Positions 10,720-22,065 are shown, numbered from the stretch's first letter. The stretch: DNA of 64,000 nucleotides from Oncomelania hupensis (GCA_036898135.1 CM072526.1:8430187-8494186); one strand, 5' to 3'. The notes: generated from the letters alone by a model not told the origin. Translations and numbers: made by a program.

Positions 10720-11640
10720 AACTGATATGACTCATACGCTCCTTATAGAACTGGCAATAATGTACATGAAAAAGATTGCCCAGAAAAACTTAACTAAAAC
10801 TGCTGCATTAAAACGCAAAGTAACATTGACTTTAATGTTGACCTTGTCCTCTGGCTCCTATATTGGACGCTCATGAATGTAAGATCAAATAAACTACAGC
10901 AAATTGTATTCTGAAAAAAAAATTGACGTTGGGATGACCGTGACCTTCGGTGATCTTGCCCTTGGGATGACTTTGACCTTTACCTAACCTCTGATGGTCA
11001 TGTATGATCAAATAACCCAATGTTAATGCATACTGTGGGTAAAAAAAGACCCATTCCCCTATACAAAGATATATTTGACCTTCAACGCAAAAACGTCGAG
11101 ATTTAAAAGACCAATCTATTATTTCTAAACACAACAAGTTTTAACTGTTTATCTCTCACAGCTTAGAGTCAAGGTCACTTCAATGTATAAGAACCGAAAT
11201 TGGACAGCTCCAGTGACCGTGACCTTAGAGCAAGTTTGAACAAATATGCATATTATGTGGGTCTCATTGATTATTTATCATGCCTCAGGAATCATGTTCG
11301 ATATCCATAACTTAAAAGTGAAGTCGATCATTCACCGATCATTTTGGAGGCCCCATGGATATTCACCATCGCACTAAGTTTGGTTGTGATACATAAATAG
11401 GTTATGAGGAATTAAGCCACTTGCAAGTTTGGCACAGACGGACCGACGGACGGCAACAGACGGACGGACAACTTTTAAAAAAATGTATTTATTTATTTTA
11501 TTTATTTATGTTTTTTTTTAAATATTTAATTTCATTTTATTTTTTTTATTTTTTTTGTGGGGGGAAAGGGGGGGGGGGGGGAATTATTTTGGATTACAGA
11601 TTACTTCACATATTTGCAAAAATCTAAAGATAAAAAAGGG
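10720..11640 (+). mobile_element. MITE-like family 1, copy c
   Basis: Left end ATGACTCATACGCTCCTTATAG at about 10729, TGACCTT blocks at 10830-10990, the GGCCCC..TATCACCATC region, then GCACAGACGGACCGACGGAC at 11432 and T- and G-runs to 11640. The right terminal repeat has been replaced by the 22-bp array that follows. Confidence 0.75.
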
Positions 11641-11659
11641 GGGGGGAGGAGGAGTGGGA

Positions 11660-12252
11660 GAGATTAATACATAGACTGACAGTGCTAAACGCATAGACTG
11701 ACAGTGCTAAACACACAGACTGACAGTGCTAAACACATAGACTGACAGTGCTAAACACACAGACTGAAAGTGCTAAACACACAGACTGACAGTGCTAAAC
11801 ACACAGACTGACAGTGCTAAACACACAGACTGACAGTGCTAAACACATAGACTGACAGTGCTAAACACATAGACTGACAGTGCTAAACACATAGACTGAC
11901 AGTGCTAAACACATTGGCTGACAGTGCTAAACACACAGACTGAAAGTGCTAAACACATAGACTGACAGTGCTAAACACATAGACTGACAGTGTCTGACAG
12001 TGCTAAACAAATAGACTGACAGTGCTAAATACATATAGACTGACAGTGCTAAACACATAGACTGACAGTGCTAAACACATAGACTGACAGTGTCTGACAG
12101 TGCTAAACAAATAGACTGACAGTGCTAAACACAGAGACTGACAGTGCTAAACACATACACTGACAGTGCTAAACACATAGACTGACAGTGCTAAACACAT
12201 AGACTGACAGTGTCTGACAGTGCTAAACAAATAGACTGACAGTGCTAAACGC
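11660..12252. repeat. 22-bp minisatellite, about 26 units
   Basis: Unit AGACTGACAGTGCTAAACACAT, with a recurrent longer variant that contains GACAGTGTCTGACAGTG. The array ends 48 bp from the ShKT exon at 12300. Confidence 0.97.
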
Positions 12253-12299
12253 ATGCCAGTCAAAAAGCAGATGCTAATGATAATGAGGACAAGACTTAC

Positions 12300-12473
12300 A
12301 CTTATTGCAATGCTTGGGGCAGAACACATCAGCTTTGGACGAATTGGTGCAGATTTGGGGTAATACCGCGCACGTCAGGTTCGTATGCCCTGGATAGGCG
12401 ACCAAGTGATCCACACATTCTGTAGGCCCAGGGGTGGGGCCCGGACTAGGTGTGACGTCGGAAGCAGTGGCAT
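12300..12473 (-). CDS. ShKT-domain exon whose last Cys codon is split by the intron
   Basis: 174 nt, phase 1 at both ends; acceptor TTTTACAG at 12474, donor GTAAGTCT at 12299. A linker of about 18 residues (Thr, Pro, Gly, Ser) comes first. Cysteines are C-x14-C-x6-C-x9-C-x3-C-x2, with the sixth Cys codon beginning as the final T of the exon. The next exon downstream (9971) starts with GT, giving TGT. The first inter-cysteine loop is five residues longer than in the neighbours. Confidence 0.88.
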
Positions 12474-12831
12474 CTGTAAAATAAATGTTTTTGGATTATT
12501 CTCTATTCTAATATGTTGTAATTTGTTATATTGTATGGTATATGTTTTTACGAGCAGAAAATGAGTAAAAAAAAATACTGAATCTATGGAGATTGGACAA
12601 TGCGTTGTATATCACGCTAAAGATGCCAAAACACTGAAACATCAATATAACGAATCATAAAAAACACTGAAAAATTTAAATAACTGGATAACATTAGGAC
12701 CTACAAAGATCTATTTCAAAGACAATTTCACAAATAATATTCCAATCAGAATAAAAAGAAAATGTACTTCATCACATTTTAAATTTCAAGAAAATCTTTA
12801 AGTTTCAGGCTTTTATACTTGTCATTGTACA
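12474..12831. other. Intronic sequence, nothing recognised
   Basis: AT-rich; no ORF or repeat match seen. Confidence 0.4.
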
Positions 12832-12893
12832 AACCTATCCTATCCCTATCCTATACCGCAACTCCAAGGTCGTTGGGGCACCACAGGTGATCG
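12832..12893 (-). mobile_element. 3' end fragment of the RTE-like LINE
   Basis: Reverse complement matches the 3' terminus of the copies at 25080-25135 and 35100-35155 (ATCACCTGTGGTGCCCCAAC, then a GGATAG tail). Confidence 0.85.
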
Positions 12894-13240
12894 TTTATAT
12901 TATTTGAGGATGCAATCATTCAAATAGACGGCAACGTTCTTTGATGTTAAGCAGCATTTGACGTCATGTTGACAACTACGTGACATAATGGCCTAACATG
13001 ACGTGGCGTATTATCTAGTTCGCAGTGAAACGACGGCTCTCATTGTGTGTTGTGTTTCCCTGTTATTGTTCGGTGTCGTGATATACTGTTATTGTATTAT
13101 TATTGAGCCTCAGGATAATGTTATGAAAATTCAATTGCAATTTATTTGCTAAGTTGCACCAAGTTGCACAACTGAAAGCGCCATACTTCTGAACTGTACC
13201 GTAAAAAAGGCAAAAAAAAAGAGTCAAATATTGTATTGTA
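12894..13240. other. Intronic sequence, nothing recognised
   Basis: No supported gene or repeat; mixed composition. Confidence 0.4.
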
Positions 13241-13245
13241 ATGTT

Positions 13246-13790
13246 ATCGAGTTGTGTTTACCGCTATTGTGTTGAATTGTATTGTTATTGTGTTTTACTG
13301 TTATTGTATTGTGTTGAACTATTAGTGTTGTACTGTTATTGTATTGTGTTGAACTATTAGTGTTGTACTGTTATTGTATTGTGTTGAACTATTAGTGTTG
13401 TACTGTTATTGTATTGTGTTGAACTATTAGTGTTGTACTGTTATTGTATTATGTTGTACTGTTATTGTATTGTGTTGTACTGCTATTGTGCTGTATTGCT
13501 ATGGTGTTGTGTTATACTATTATTGTGTTGCACTGTTAGTGTGTTGTACCGTTATTGGGTTGCGTATTTCCGTTATTGGTTTGGGTTGAGCCTTAAGAGG
13601 GTTGCACTGTTATTGTGTTATATTGTACTGTTATTGTATTCACTATTGTGTTGTACTGCTATTGTGCTGTACTGCTATTGTGCTGTACTGCTGTTGTGAT
13701 GTACTGCTATTGTGTTGTCTTGTACTGTTATTGTGTTGTACTTTTATTGGGTTGTACAGTTATTGTATTATATTGTCCTGTCAATCTACT
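13246..13790. repeat. TGTTGTACTGTTATTG minisatellite, first block
   Basis: Degenerate 16-18 bp units, with a 35-bp higher-order unit (GTGTTGAACTATTAGTGTTG plus TACTGTTATTGTATT) repeated four times at about 13300-13440. Its open frames (Cys/Tyr/Leu/Val repeats) are artefacts. Confidence 0.95.
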
Positions 13791-14144
13791 ATACTATCTT
13801 CTCCTTCGCTAGACCAGTCACCTACCTTTTTTCTGGAAAACTCCTCCGGGACAAAACTCCTCATTTGTGTGTGAGGTCTGTTGTATCAGCTTGGGAATAT
13901 TGGACGCTTTCAGCCAAATGGTCACTAGAGCATCCTATGATATTATTATTTAGCAATGTAGGCATTTTATATGTAGGCCCTATGTGTTTTGTTCATATTT
14001 TATAATGATGTTTGTATTCTATTTTGTTTTTGAAAACGGGGTTTGATAATCAGCGTCCTCTACGTGGGATGCCTTTATTGTAAAGTGACCAGCTGGTGGA
14101 GTGCCTACAGTGTTACCACTGGGGTTGTTTCAGCAGATCTTTGC
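13780..14144 (+). mobile_element. 0.6-kb retroposon family, internal fragment
   Basis: Sense-strand match to the middle of the retroposon family (CTTCTCCTTCGCTAGACCAG to AGCAGATCTTTGC). It is truncated at both ends and lies between the two blocks of the TGTTGTACTG array. It is the only copy here in this orientation. Confidence 0.85.
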
Positions 14145-14990
14145 ACTGTTATTGTGTTGTGTTGCGTTGTACTGTTATTATGTTGTACTGTCAGTGTTTT
14201 GTGTTGTGCTGTTATTGTGATGTGCTGTATTTTTATTGTGTTGTGCTGTTATTGTGTTGTATTGTACTGTTATTATGTTGTACTGTTATTGTGTTGTACT
14301 GTTATTGTATTGTGTTGTATAGTCATTGTGTTCTGCTGTACTGTTATTATGGTGTTATGTACTGTTATTGTGTTGTACCGTGATCGTGTTGTGTTGTACT
14401 ATTATTGTGCTGTGTTGTACTGCTATAGCGTTGTGATGTTCTGTTATTGTGTTGTACTGTTATTGTATTGTGTTGTATAGTCATTGTGTTCTGCTGTACT
14501 GTTATTATGGTGTTATGTACTGTTATTGTGTTGTACCGTGATCGTGTTGTGTTGTACTATTATTGTGCTGTGTTGTACTGCTATAGCGTTGTGATGTTCT
14601 GTTATTGTGTTGTACTGTTATTGTGTTATACCGTTATTGTATTGTGTTGTACCTTTATTGTGTTGTGTTGTGCTGTTAATGTGTCGTACAGTTATCATGT
14701 GGTACTGTTAATGTGTGGTACTGTTAATTGGTTGTACAGTTATTGCGTTGTACCGTTATTGTGTTATGTTGTGCTGTTATTATATTGTACAGTTATTGTG
14801 TTGTACTGCTATTATGATGTGTTGTTCCGTTATTGTGCTGTACTGTTACTATTTAATGTTGTACTGTTATTGTGTTGTACCGTTATTTGGTGTACTGTTA
14901 CTGTGTTATACTGCTATAGTGTTGTATTGTGTTGCACTGTTATCGTGTTGTGTTGTACTGTTATCGTGTTATCTTGTACAGTTACTGTTA
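14141..14990. repeat. TGTTGTACTGTTATTG minisatellite, second block
   Basis: Same units as the first block. A 158-bp segment is duplicated exactly (marker TATAGTCATTGTGTTCTGCT near 14319 and 14477). Confidence 0.95.
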
Positions 14991-15094
14991 AGGAAAGTAG
15001 AAAACCCTCCGTGACCTGACATGTATCCTATAGATATAAGTTCAACTCTTCTTGCCTTGCGGAAATGGAAATCGTACCCTTTGGCATTGTTAGA

Positions 15095-16335
15095 CATTGG
15101 AGACTGAAGTTCTAACTCTGCGCTACATTGGAGACTAACGTTCTAACTCTTCACTACATTGGAGACTGAAGTTCTAACTCTTCGCTACATTGGAGACTGA
15201 AGTTCTAACTCTGCGCTACATTGGAGACTAACGTTCTAACTCTTCACTACATTGGAGACTGAAGTTCTAACTCTTCGCTACATTGGAGACTGAAGTTCTA
15301 ACTCTGCGCTACATTGGAGACTAACGTTCTAACTCTTCACTACATTGGAGACCGAAGTTCTAACTCTTCGCTACATTGGAGACTGAAGTTCTAACTCTTC
15401 GCTACATTGGAGACTAACGTTCTATCTCTGCGCTACATTGGAGACTGAAGTTCTAACTCTGCGTTACATTGGAAACTAACGTTCTAACTCTTCGCTACAT
15501 TGGAGACTGAAGTTCGAACTCTGCGTTACATTGGAAACTAACGTTCTAACTCTTCGCTACATTGGAGACTGAAGTTCTAACTCTGCGTTACATTGGAAAC
15601 TAACGTTCTAACTCTTCGCTACATTGGAGTCTGAAGTTCTAACTCTTCGCTACATTGGAGACTAACGTTCTATCTCTGCGCTACATTGGAGACTGAAGTT
15701 CTAACTCTGCGTTACATTGGAAACTAACGTTCTAACTCTTCGCTACATTGGAGACTGAAGTTCGAACTCTGCGTTACATTGGAAACTAACGTTCTAACTC
15801 TTCGCTACATTGGAGACTGAAGTTCTAACTCTGCGTTACATTGGAAACTAACGTTCTAACTCTTCGCTACATTGGAGACTGAAGTTCTAACTCTGCGTTA
15901 CATTGGAAACTAACGTTCTAACTCTTCGCTACATTGGAGACTGAAGTTCTAACTCTTCGTTACATTGGAGAATGAAGTTCTAACTCTTCACTACATTGGA
16001 GACTGAAGTTCTAACTCTTCGCTACATCGGAGACTAACGTTCTAACTCTGTGCTACATTGGAGACTAACGTTCTAACTCTGTGTTACATTGGAAACTAAC
16101 GTTCTAACTCTTCGCTACATTGGAGACTGAAGTTCTAACTCTTCGCTACATTGGAGACTGAAGTTCTAACTCTTCGCTACAGTGGAGACTGAAGTTCTAA
16201 CTCTTCGCTACATCGGAGACTAACGTTCTAACTCTTCGCTACAGTGGAGACTAACGTTCTAACTCTTCGCTACATTGGAGACTAACGTTCTAACTCTTCG
16301 CTACATTGGAGACTAACGTTCTAACTCTGTGCGAC
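15095..16335. repeat. 31-bp satellite, about 39 units
   Basis: Unit GTTCTAACTCTTCGCTACAT plus TGGAGACTGAA. Variants ACTAAC and TCTGCGTT alternate, giving a 62-bp higher-order pattern in the middle part. The array ends 57 bp from the ShKT exon at 16392. A 90-bp single-copy spacer (14990-15094) joins it to the previous array. Confidence 0.98.
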
Positions 16336-16391
16336 AGGCCACCCCCGTATATCATATTATATTTACAGATAAAATAACAAGGATCACTTAC

Positions 16392-16691
16392 TACATACTC
16401 CACAGTGACGTCTACAGAGCAACTTTCCGTACAGATCAGAGCAAACGTTATGGATATCGGCGCACGTCATCCCGTTGCCTACATAATCGATGCAGTCTGG
16501 AATCAGTGATGTCGGCGTTGTTGTCGTTGCGGGTGTAGTGTGGGGGCTGGAGATGGTAGCATGGCTTGTGGAAACGTTGGATGGAGCCTGGGTCGAGATA
16601 TGGGTGGTGTGAGCGAGGGTCGTTGCGTGGCTGGTGTGAGCGAGGGTCGTTGCGTGGCTGGTGTGGGCATAGGTTGACACATGGCTTGGTG
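16392..16691 (-). CDS. ShKT-domain exon with long Ser/Thr/His linker
   Basis: 300 nt if the acceptor is CTTCAG at 16692; a second phase-1 acceptor (GAAAG) would start it at 16709. Donor GTAAGTGA at 16391. The linker of about 65 residues is rich in Ser, Thr, His, Ala and Pro, and includes two copies of HTSHATTLA. The domain has spacing C-x9-C-x6-C-x8-C-x3-C-x2-C, ending CRRHCGVC. The Lys of the channel-blocking Lys-Tyr pair of some ShK toxins is Leu here; the Tyr is present. Confidence 0.88.
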
Positions 16692-16913
16692 CTGAAGTGG
16701 TGGAGGCCGCTTTCAAATAAATAAATAAATACCGCTTTTACTATTTGGTTTAACTTAAAGTGACATCTAATTCTAAGCAAACTTTTTATTTATTTTTATA
16801 TTTATACACTTTAAAGGAGTATGCTTTGTCCACTATGCTTGAAAATGCTACCACAATTATTTGTATTTTATTTTTACAATTTCTTGCATTAACGACAGCT
16901 GCAACCGCCATAT

Positions 16914-17192
16914 TTGTTTACTGGTGACGTCAGCTGTAGTACCCCAAAACGGCAGCGTCTGTCAGAGGCAAAGAAGAGACAGCCAAGAACTGAAACACTG
17001 GACGGTTGTAGTAATGATGTTGATGCTGGAAACACCCTCCACACATTTCCTACCATCGTCGGAGTAACAAACAAATGCATAAAACATGTTCAAACAGGCC
17101 CTGTAGAGCTGGTACCAACTCCACGATTTGGAAACCACAGAATGTTGACTCCTGTGAGAATATCTCCTGTCACTGTTGAGATGCAAACCTAA
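16914..17192 (+). CDS. Unidentified 92-codon ORF
   Basis: Plus-strand ORF from ATG 16914, antisense to the ShKT gene and inside one of its introns. The composition looks protein-like rather than repetitive, with a basic, nuclear-signal-like stretch near residues 11-25 (PKRQRLSEAKKRQPR). A TGACGTCA motif lies over the start. No domain was recognised. It could be a fragment of a retrogene or of a transposon. Confidence 0.25.
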   Translation: MFTGDVSCSTPKRQRLSEAKKRQPRTETLDGCSNDVDAGNTLHTFPTIVGVTNKCIKHVQTGPVELVPTPRFGNHRMLTPVRISPVTVEMQT

Positions 17193-17194
17193 GT

Positions 17195-18045
17195 CTGAAA
17201 CAGCAAGATGATCATTCTACCGCTGCCATAACCTTGAAATGACCTTGAGATGACCTTGATCTCCGTCTCCAAATACCCTCATGAACTATCAAATAAACAA
17301 CAGCAACACTTGTATTACATTTTTAAAAAACTTACCTTGGAATGACCTTGACCTTCAGTGACCTTGAGATGACCTTGACCTTCACGTGAACTCTCATGCA
17401 TTTATGATCAAGTTACCCAATGTTGTTGCATACTAAAGGTTTAATATACGATGATCTATTTTTGTATGTATTTGCAAGGCCTAGAATGACCTTGACCTTC
17501 AAAATCAACGCAAAAACGGAACAAATATGAAAGATCAATCTATTGTCTCTAAATACAACAAGTTTGGACTTTATATGTCTAATAGTTTAAGGTCAAGGTC
17601 ACTTCAAAGTATCTATATTAACCGACTTTGGGCAGCTCCAGTGACCTGTTGCAGTGAGGTTGACCAAATTATGTATATCTCATTGATATCCATCATTCAT
17701 CAAAAAATCATGTTCAATATGAAATGTTAATAAAAAAAATTATTTTTTAAATTAACATTTGTTGACCCTGTGACCTTTACCTTGATGTGAAGCAATTCAT
17801 TCACTGATCATTTATGAGGTCTTATAGACATACAACATCTTACCATGTTTGTTCGTTATAGTTGAAATAGATTCTGAGATATTAATCCCAGCGGACAGGT
17901 AGACGGACGGATGGACACATGTTTGTAAGTGTCATTTTTGAACCATTTAGGACCCACTTCGCACAGATTTGCAAACAATTCTGGGGAAAAAAAAGTTTTG
18001 GGGGAGTGAATACATAGATTCGCATAGCTATGCATGTGAGTCAAG
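17195..18045 (+). mobile_element. MITE-like family 1, copy d
   Basis: TGACCTTGA blocks at 17243-17380 and 17490, the AAGGTCAAGGTCACTTCAAA segment at 17590, GGACAGGTAGACGGACGG at 17893 and the right terminal repeat GCATGTGAGTCA at 18033-18044. The left terminal repeat is missing. Confidence 0.8.
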
Positions 18046-18111
18046 AATGTTATTACTTTGAACGATCATAAATGGGATGAAATTGCACAGGAGTGTAAAG
18101 GATAGAAATAC

Positions 18112-18504
18112 CATGGGGTCCACAGATGCCACAGAACCTTGCGCATAGTGGTCTGGCGTAGTCGTCCTTGCAAATGCTGGGGAAGTCCTTGCAGGAATAA
18201 CCCATATAAACATGGTCCACACAGGTAGGATCATCCGTCGTCGTCGTTCTCATTGTCGTGGTCGTGTGCACTGCTGTTGTCTTGGTCGTGTGCACTGCTG
18301 TTGTCGTGGTCGTGTGCGCTGCTGTTGTCGTGGTCGTGTGCCCAGCTGTTGTCGTCGCCGTATGCCCAGCTGTTGTCGTCGCCGTATGCCCAGCTATTGT
18401 CGTCGCCGTATGCCCAGCTGTTGTCATCGTCGTGTGCCCAGCTGTTGTCATCGTCGCGTGCCCAGCTATTGTTGTCGCCGTATGCGAAGGAGTTTGTTCC
18501 CCTG
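18112..18504 (-). CDS. ShKT-domain exon with octapeptide mucin-like repeat
   Basis: 393 nt, phase 1 at both ends; acceptor TTAACAG at 18505, donor GTATTTCT at 18111 (weak, no G at +5). About 90 residues of linker consist of some eleven copies of an octapeptide, AGHTATTT and variants, followed by a Thr-rich end. The domain is C-x9-C-x6-C-x8-C-x3-C-x2-C, ending CARFCGIC, plus three residues. The linker is encoded by a 24-bp minisatellite, so its length may vary between alleles. With 131 codons it is the longest ShKT exon here. Confidence 0.88.
18246..18496. repeat. 24-bp coding minisatellite
   Basis: Units of GTCGTCGCCGTATGCCCAGC plus TGTT, about ten copies, all multiples of 3 so the frame is kept. 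It lies inside the ShKT exon at 18112-18504. Confidence 0.95.
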
Positions 18505-18514
18505 CTGTTAAACA

Positions 18515-20181
18515 CACACAGCACTGGCATTCACTCCATCATCATGCAATACATTGCTTGTGGTTTAAAACTTGCAGTGACACGCTATCAAATCTAATTA
18601 CTCTCGCCTGCATGACTGTAACAAGCAGACCCGTTTACCCAGCACTATCTGAGCTTTTGCTTGTTTAGCAGTAGTAAAACTTAGAAGGTTACTGTAGTCT
18701 ATAGCAGACGATTAAGGTATAACTGATGTGTACACACACACTGCGAGCTGACGCGAGCCGTTTAGTGACATCATCGCGGAGTACGATGGTGTTTCGAACT
18801 TTATATCCACTTAGATTGTTTCAGCCAATCGGGACACAGGTAGATTGGTTAGGACCAGTTCTGGCTGATTCAGTCAAAGCCAAGTATAGGGTCAGTTGTG
18901 TGGAAGGTTCTGAGCAGTACACAGCTACACTCGAGCAGAGAAATATCTCCACTGATAGAACAGGGAAGCAGTGCTTGTTGAATATTTGAATTCAATCAAG
19001 TAGCCACGGGCCTGACATTGTCGAACAGGTAAATGAACATACTTCTGTTTCATCGTGATGTATTTATATTATTGTTGAAATTATGTTTGTGGAATTTTCT
19101 ATGCATAGATTTGAATTGTTAGTCCGACTTTGCCTTACCACGTGGAAAAGCCGACCACGTGTCAAGCACGACCAGGTTTGACGCCATGTTGTATACCTGA
19201 CGGAAGCACTGTTGTTTAACCTATATGTATGCTTGCAGACCAGTGGCTATACCAGTGAATGTTTATAATACTATTCATTCTTTATGTGTATAGTTAGCCA
19301 CGATTTATATTTATGTATGTATAGGAAATTAGAGTGGAGATTCCAGTGGACCACCGACTTAGCAGAATGTTCGTCGCTTATGTATAGAGATGTGGAGCTA
19401 TCACTGAGGGCTACTTTGGCTTTCAGTGAGACGCTCTGCACAGACCTATTATTCAGGGTTGTGCAGAATTTCGTCTCATATGTTACAGACGAGCAGGCGG
19501 GATATCGTGAGCCCAACTCTGCAAAGAATAGAACCTAATCTACGATTCGAGTTGGCTGCCGAGGCATCTACAGCATCGAGCGCAGATAGCCCACCCGTCG
19601 AACACAAGCAACGACAACACAGAGTGTCGTAGAAGCTACCTCAACGCAGCGCTTCAACCACGAAACCAATCAGTTAAGTGCCCAGCAAACAGTGCACTAA
19701 AACTGTATCAAAAGGACCACAGTAGTCCACTCTTCATGAACACTAGTAGCCAATGCTCGATGAAGAAAAAGTAGCTGCCTAGACTATCAGCGAGCGAACC
19801 ATTCGCATTGACAATTGAACTTTTAAGTTAGATTCGTACTTCGAAGATCGTGTATAGAGTAGAAGAAATAAATGTGTGATTTTGACTTTTATCAAGTGGC
19901 TGGACTACATATGATTCATAGCCGTGTGAAAGCTAGTGTGACAGTGATCTTTTATCATTTTTCTATCTATCTCTGTACCCCAGCCTTAACGCAGACCGAG
20001 CTAAACAAATAAATGTATTAAAGTAATTCACCGGGTGACTAACTAGCGGTCCCCATAGAATAAGACCTGAGGTTTACAGCATTCCATTGTGCAGAGCCCA
20101 GCACGTGTCAAAAATAAAACCCCACGTCACAATGACCCGCTCTCTATCCCTAGTAAACACACACACACACACACACACACA

Positions 20182-20218
<37 letters not shown>

Positions 20219-20340
20219 CACAGGCACTCCATCATCATGCATGCAGCACACCATTATAAAATACATCGCTTGTGGTTTAAAACTTGCAGTGACACGCTAT
20301 CAAACCTAATCACTGTGGCCTGCATGACCCGCTCCCTATC
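18515..20340. repeat. 110-bp direct repeats flanking an unassigned 1.6-kb block
   Basis: The segment with GCTTGTGGTTTAAAACTTGC and AGTGACACGCTATCAAA occurs at about 18515-18615 and again at 20218-20335. The block between (18680-20060) has a TATA-like TTTATATCC near 18803 and AATAAA at about 19867, but no convincing coding frame. It could be an inserted element (for example a solo LTR) or a local duplication. Confidence 0.5.
20152..20217. repeat. (CA)n microsatellite
   Basis: About 33 CA dinucleotides with one interruption. Confidence 0.98.
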
Positions 20341-20713
20341 ACTCACAAACACAGACACACATGTTTGGTGAACACGTGTTTACCCTAAAATTTGCTTTGT
20401 TTTTACATTAAAAAATTATATGGCTGGCTTTAGCTTCTCAAACCAATCGCCCAATTATGAATTTTTCATTTACGCTCTACGATCAACTAGGTATGTAAAG
20501 CGCCAGTGCGGTAGCTATTACTAGGCATAACAATTTCGGAATTTGATGATAAAACATAACTGTACTTTCAAAAAAAGTTATTTTTTTGGTAGCAAGCTAA
20601 AAAAAAATGAATTGGGGCAATATTGACTGTGAATGATTCACGGCTCTGTGGAGGTGGCGTGGTCAGAGTTGACCCCTTTAAGATTATAACACAACATAAA
20701 AAAGCTAAAGTAT

Positions 20714-20940
20714 GACGGCCTACTGCGCCCAAACCTGATAATTACAAATATCATGAGATAATTACAAATATCATGAGATAATTACAAATATCATGGGATA
20801 ATTACAAAAATCATTCAAACATTGAAAATATGATCGCGTGACCCTGTTTAATTTTCAGTTTGTGCTTTAGCAATCCGTCTGAAAATGCGTCAAACCCCAA
20901 AATTGTAATTATTACAGAATAATTTGGCATATGCCTTACA
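20714..20940 (+). mobile_element. Palindromic MITE-like family 2, truncated copy
   Basis: Left end ATGACGGCCTACTGCGCCCA and tandem GATAATTACAAATATCATGA units match the left half of the element at 26651-27109. The right end is missing, where RTE sequence begins. Confidence 0.75.
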
Positions 20941-20956
20941 GAAGAAACAATAAGTC

Positions 20957-21944
20957 TTGGATAGATGGACAGAGTACTGCTCTGACGTTTACAACCACAC
21001 ACCAAACGGAGACCCATCAGTTCTAACATGTCCCCAGAACAGAGAAAAGGAAGAAATCCTCACAATTCTTCCAGAAGAAGTTGAGGCAGCAATGCAATCG
21101 CTAAAGAGGAGGAAGTCAGCGGGAGTGGACAACATACCCGAAGAATTGATTTAAACAGCAGGAGAAGCGATGACTGACGCCCTCACCATTATCTGTAACA
21201 AGATCGGGCAGAGTGAAGAGTGGCCTACACCATGGACCCAGTCGCTTGTCATCACTCTTCCCAAAAAAGGTAACTGTGAAAATTACCGCACCATCAGTCT
21301 CATCACCCATCTTAGCAAGGTACTCCTAAAAATAATACTCAACAGGTTGAAACCGCAATCTTAACAAATCATAGCTGAAGAACAAAATAAGCAATATTCA
21401 GGGCAGGGCGAAATACCACTGAACAGATTCTCAACCTCAGAAAAATCTGCGAGAAATAACTACAGCACCAATAACAACTATATCATGTGTTTGTAGACTT
21501 CGAGAAAGCATTTGACCGTGTCTGGAATGCAGCTCTGTGGGAAAACATGAGAGTGTGCAACATCAGCCCTAACATTAGTAAAATCATCAAAAGCCTGTAT
21601 GACAAGGCTACCAGTGCAGTCCACCACAACAGCGCCATCGGGAACAGGTTCAGAACAACAATCGATGTGCATCAAGGATGCGTACTTTCTCCAACACTCT
21701 TCAGCATCTTCCTAAAGCGCATCATGTCAGAAGCTCTTGCAGATCACAAAGGCACAGTCAGCATAGAGGGTAGAGCAATCTCCAACCTCTAGAGCCTATG
21801 TAATGGAAATAATTGCAGAGAAGACTAAAATGATGACCAACAACACCAATGGCATCAACATGGACATCAAAGTCCAAGGCCACTCCCTCAACACCGCGCA
21901 AAGCTTCAAATATTTATATTGTATCAGACAATGGGTTCCGACAG
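20957..21944 (+). pseudogene. RTE-like LINE copy A, 5' half of a split reverse transcriptase
   Basis: Decayed reverse transcriptase with stops and frameshifts, collinear with the open copy at 23659. It includes the block before the palm (EEVEAAMQSLKRRKSAGVDN), then VFVDFEKAFDRVW and the following domain. It stops at TTCCGACAG (21944), and the sequence that should follow appears at 26304. The two pieces are therefore one LINE copy cut by a 4.36-kb insertion. Confidence 0.88.
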
Positions 21945-22065
21945 CAAACTTGTTTTTTCCAACCTAGTTCCAGTCATTCGCCCAAAAAGGCAATCACCGA
22001 AGTCGAACGAAGCTCTCCGATGTGTTACGAAATGATGCTTGCATGACTACGACTAGTTGACATTA

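Noticed and set aside
14043..15019. ORFs of 145 and 190 codons rich in Cys, Tyr, Val and Leu, resembling membrane proteins
   Set aside because: Produced by the TGTTGTACTGTTATTG array; the sequence lacks stops for compositional reasons and has no start context, splice or domain evidence.
15095..16335. CRISPR-like regular repeat array
   Set aside because: Contiguous 31-bp satellite without unique spacers, in an animal genome intron.
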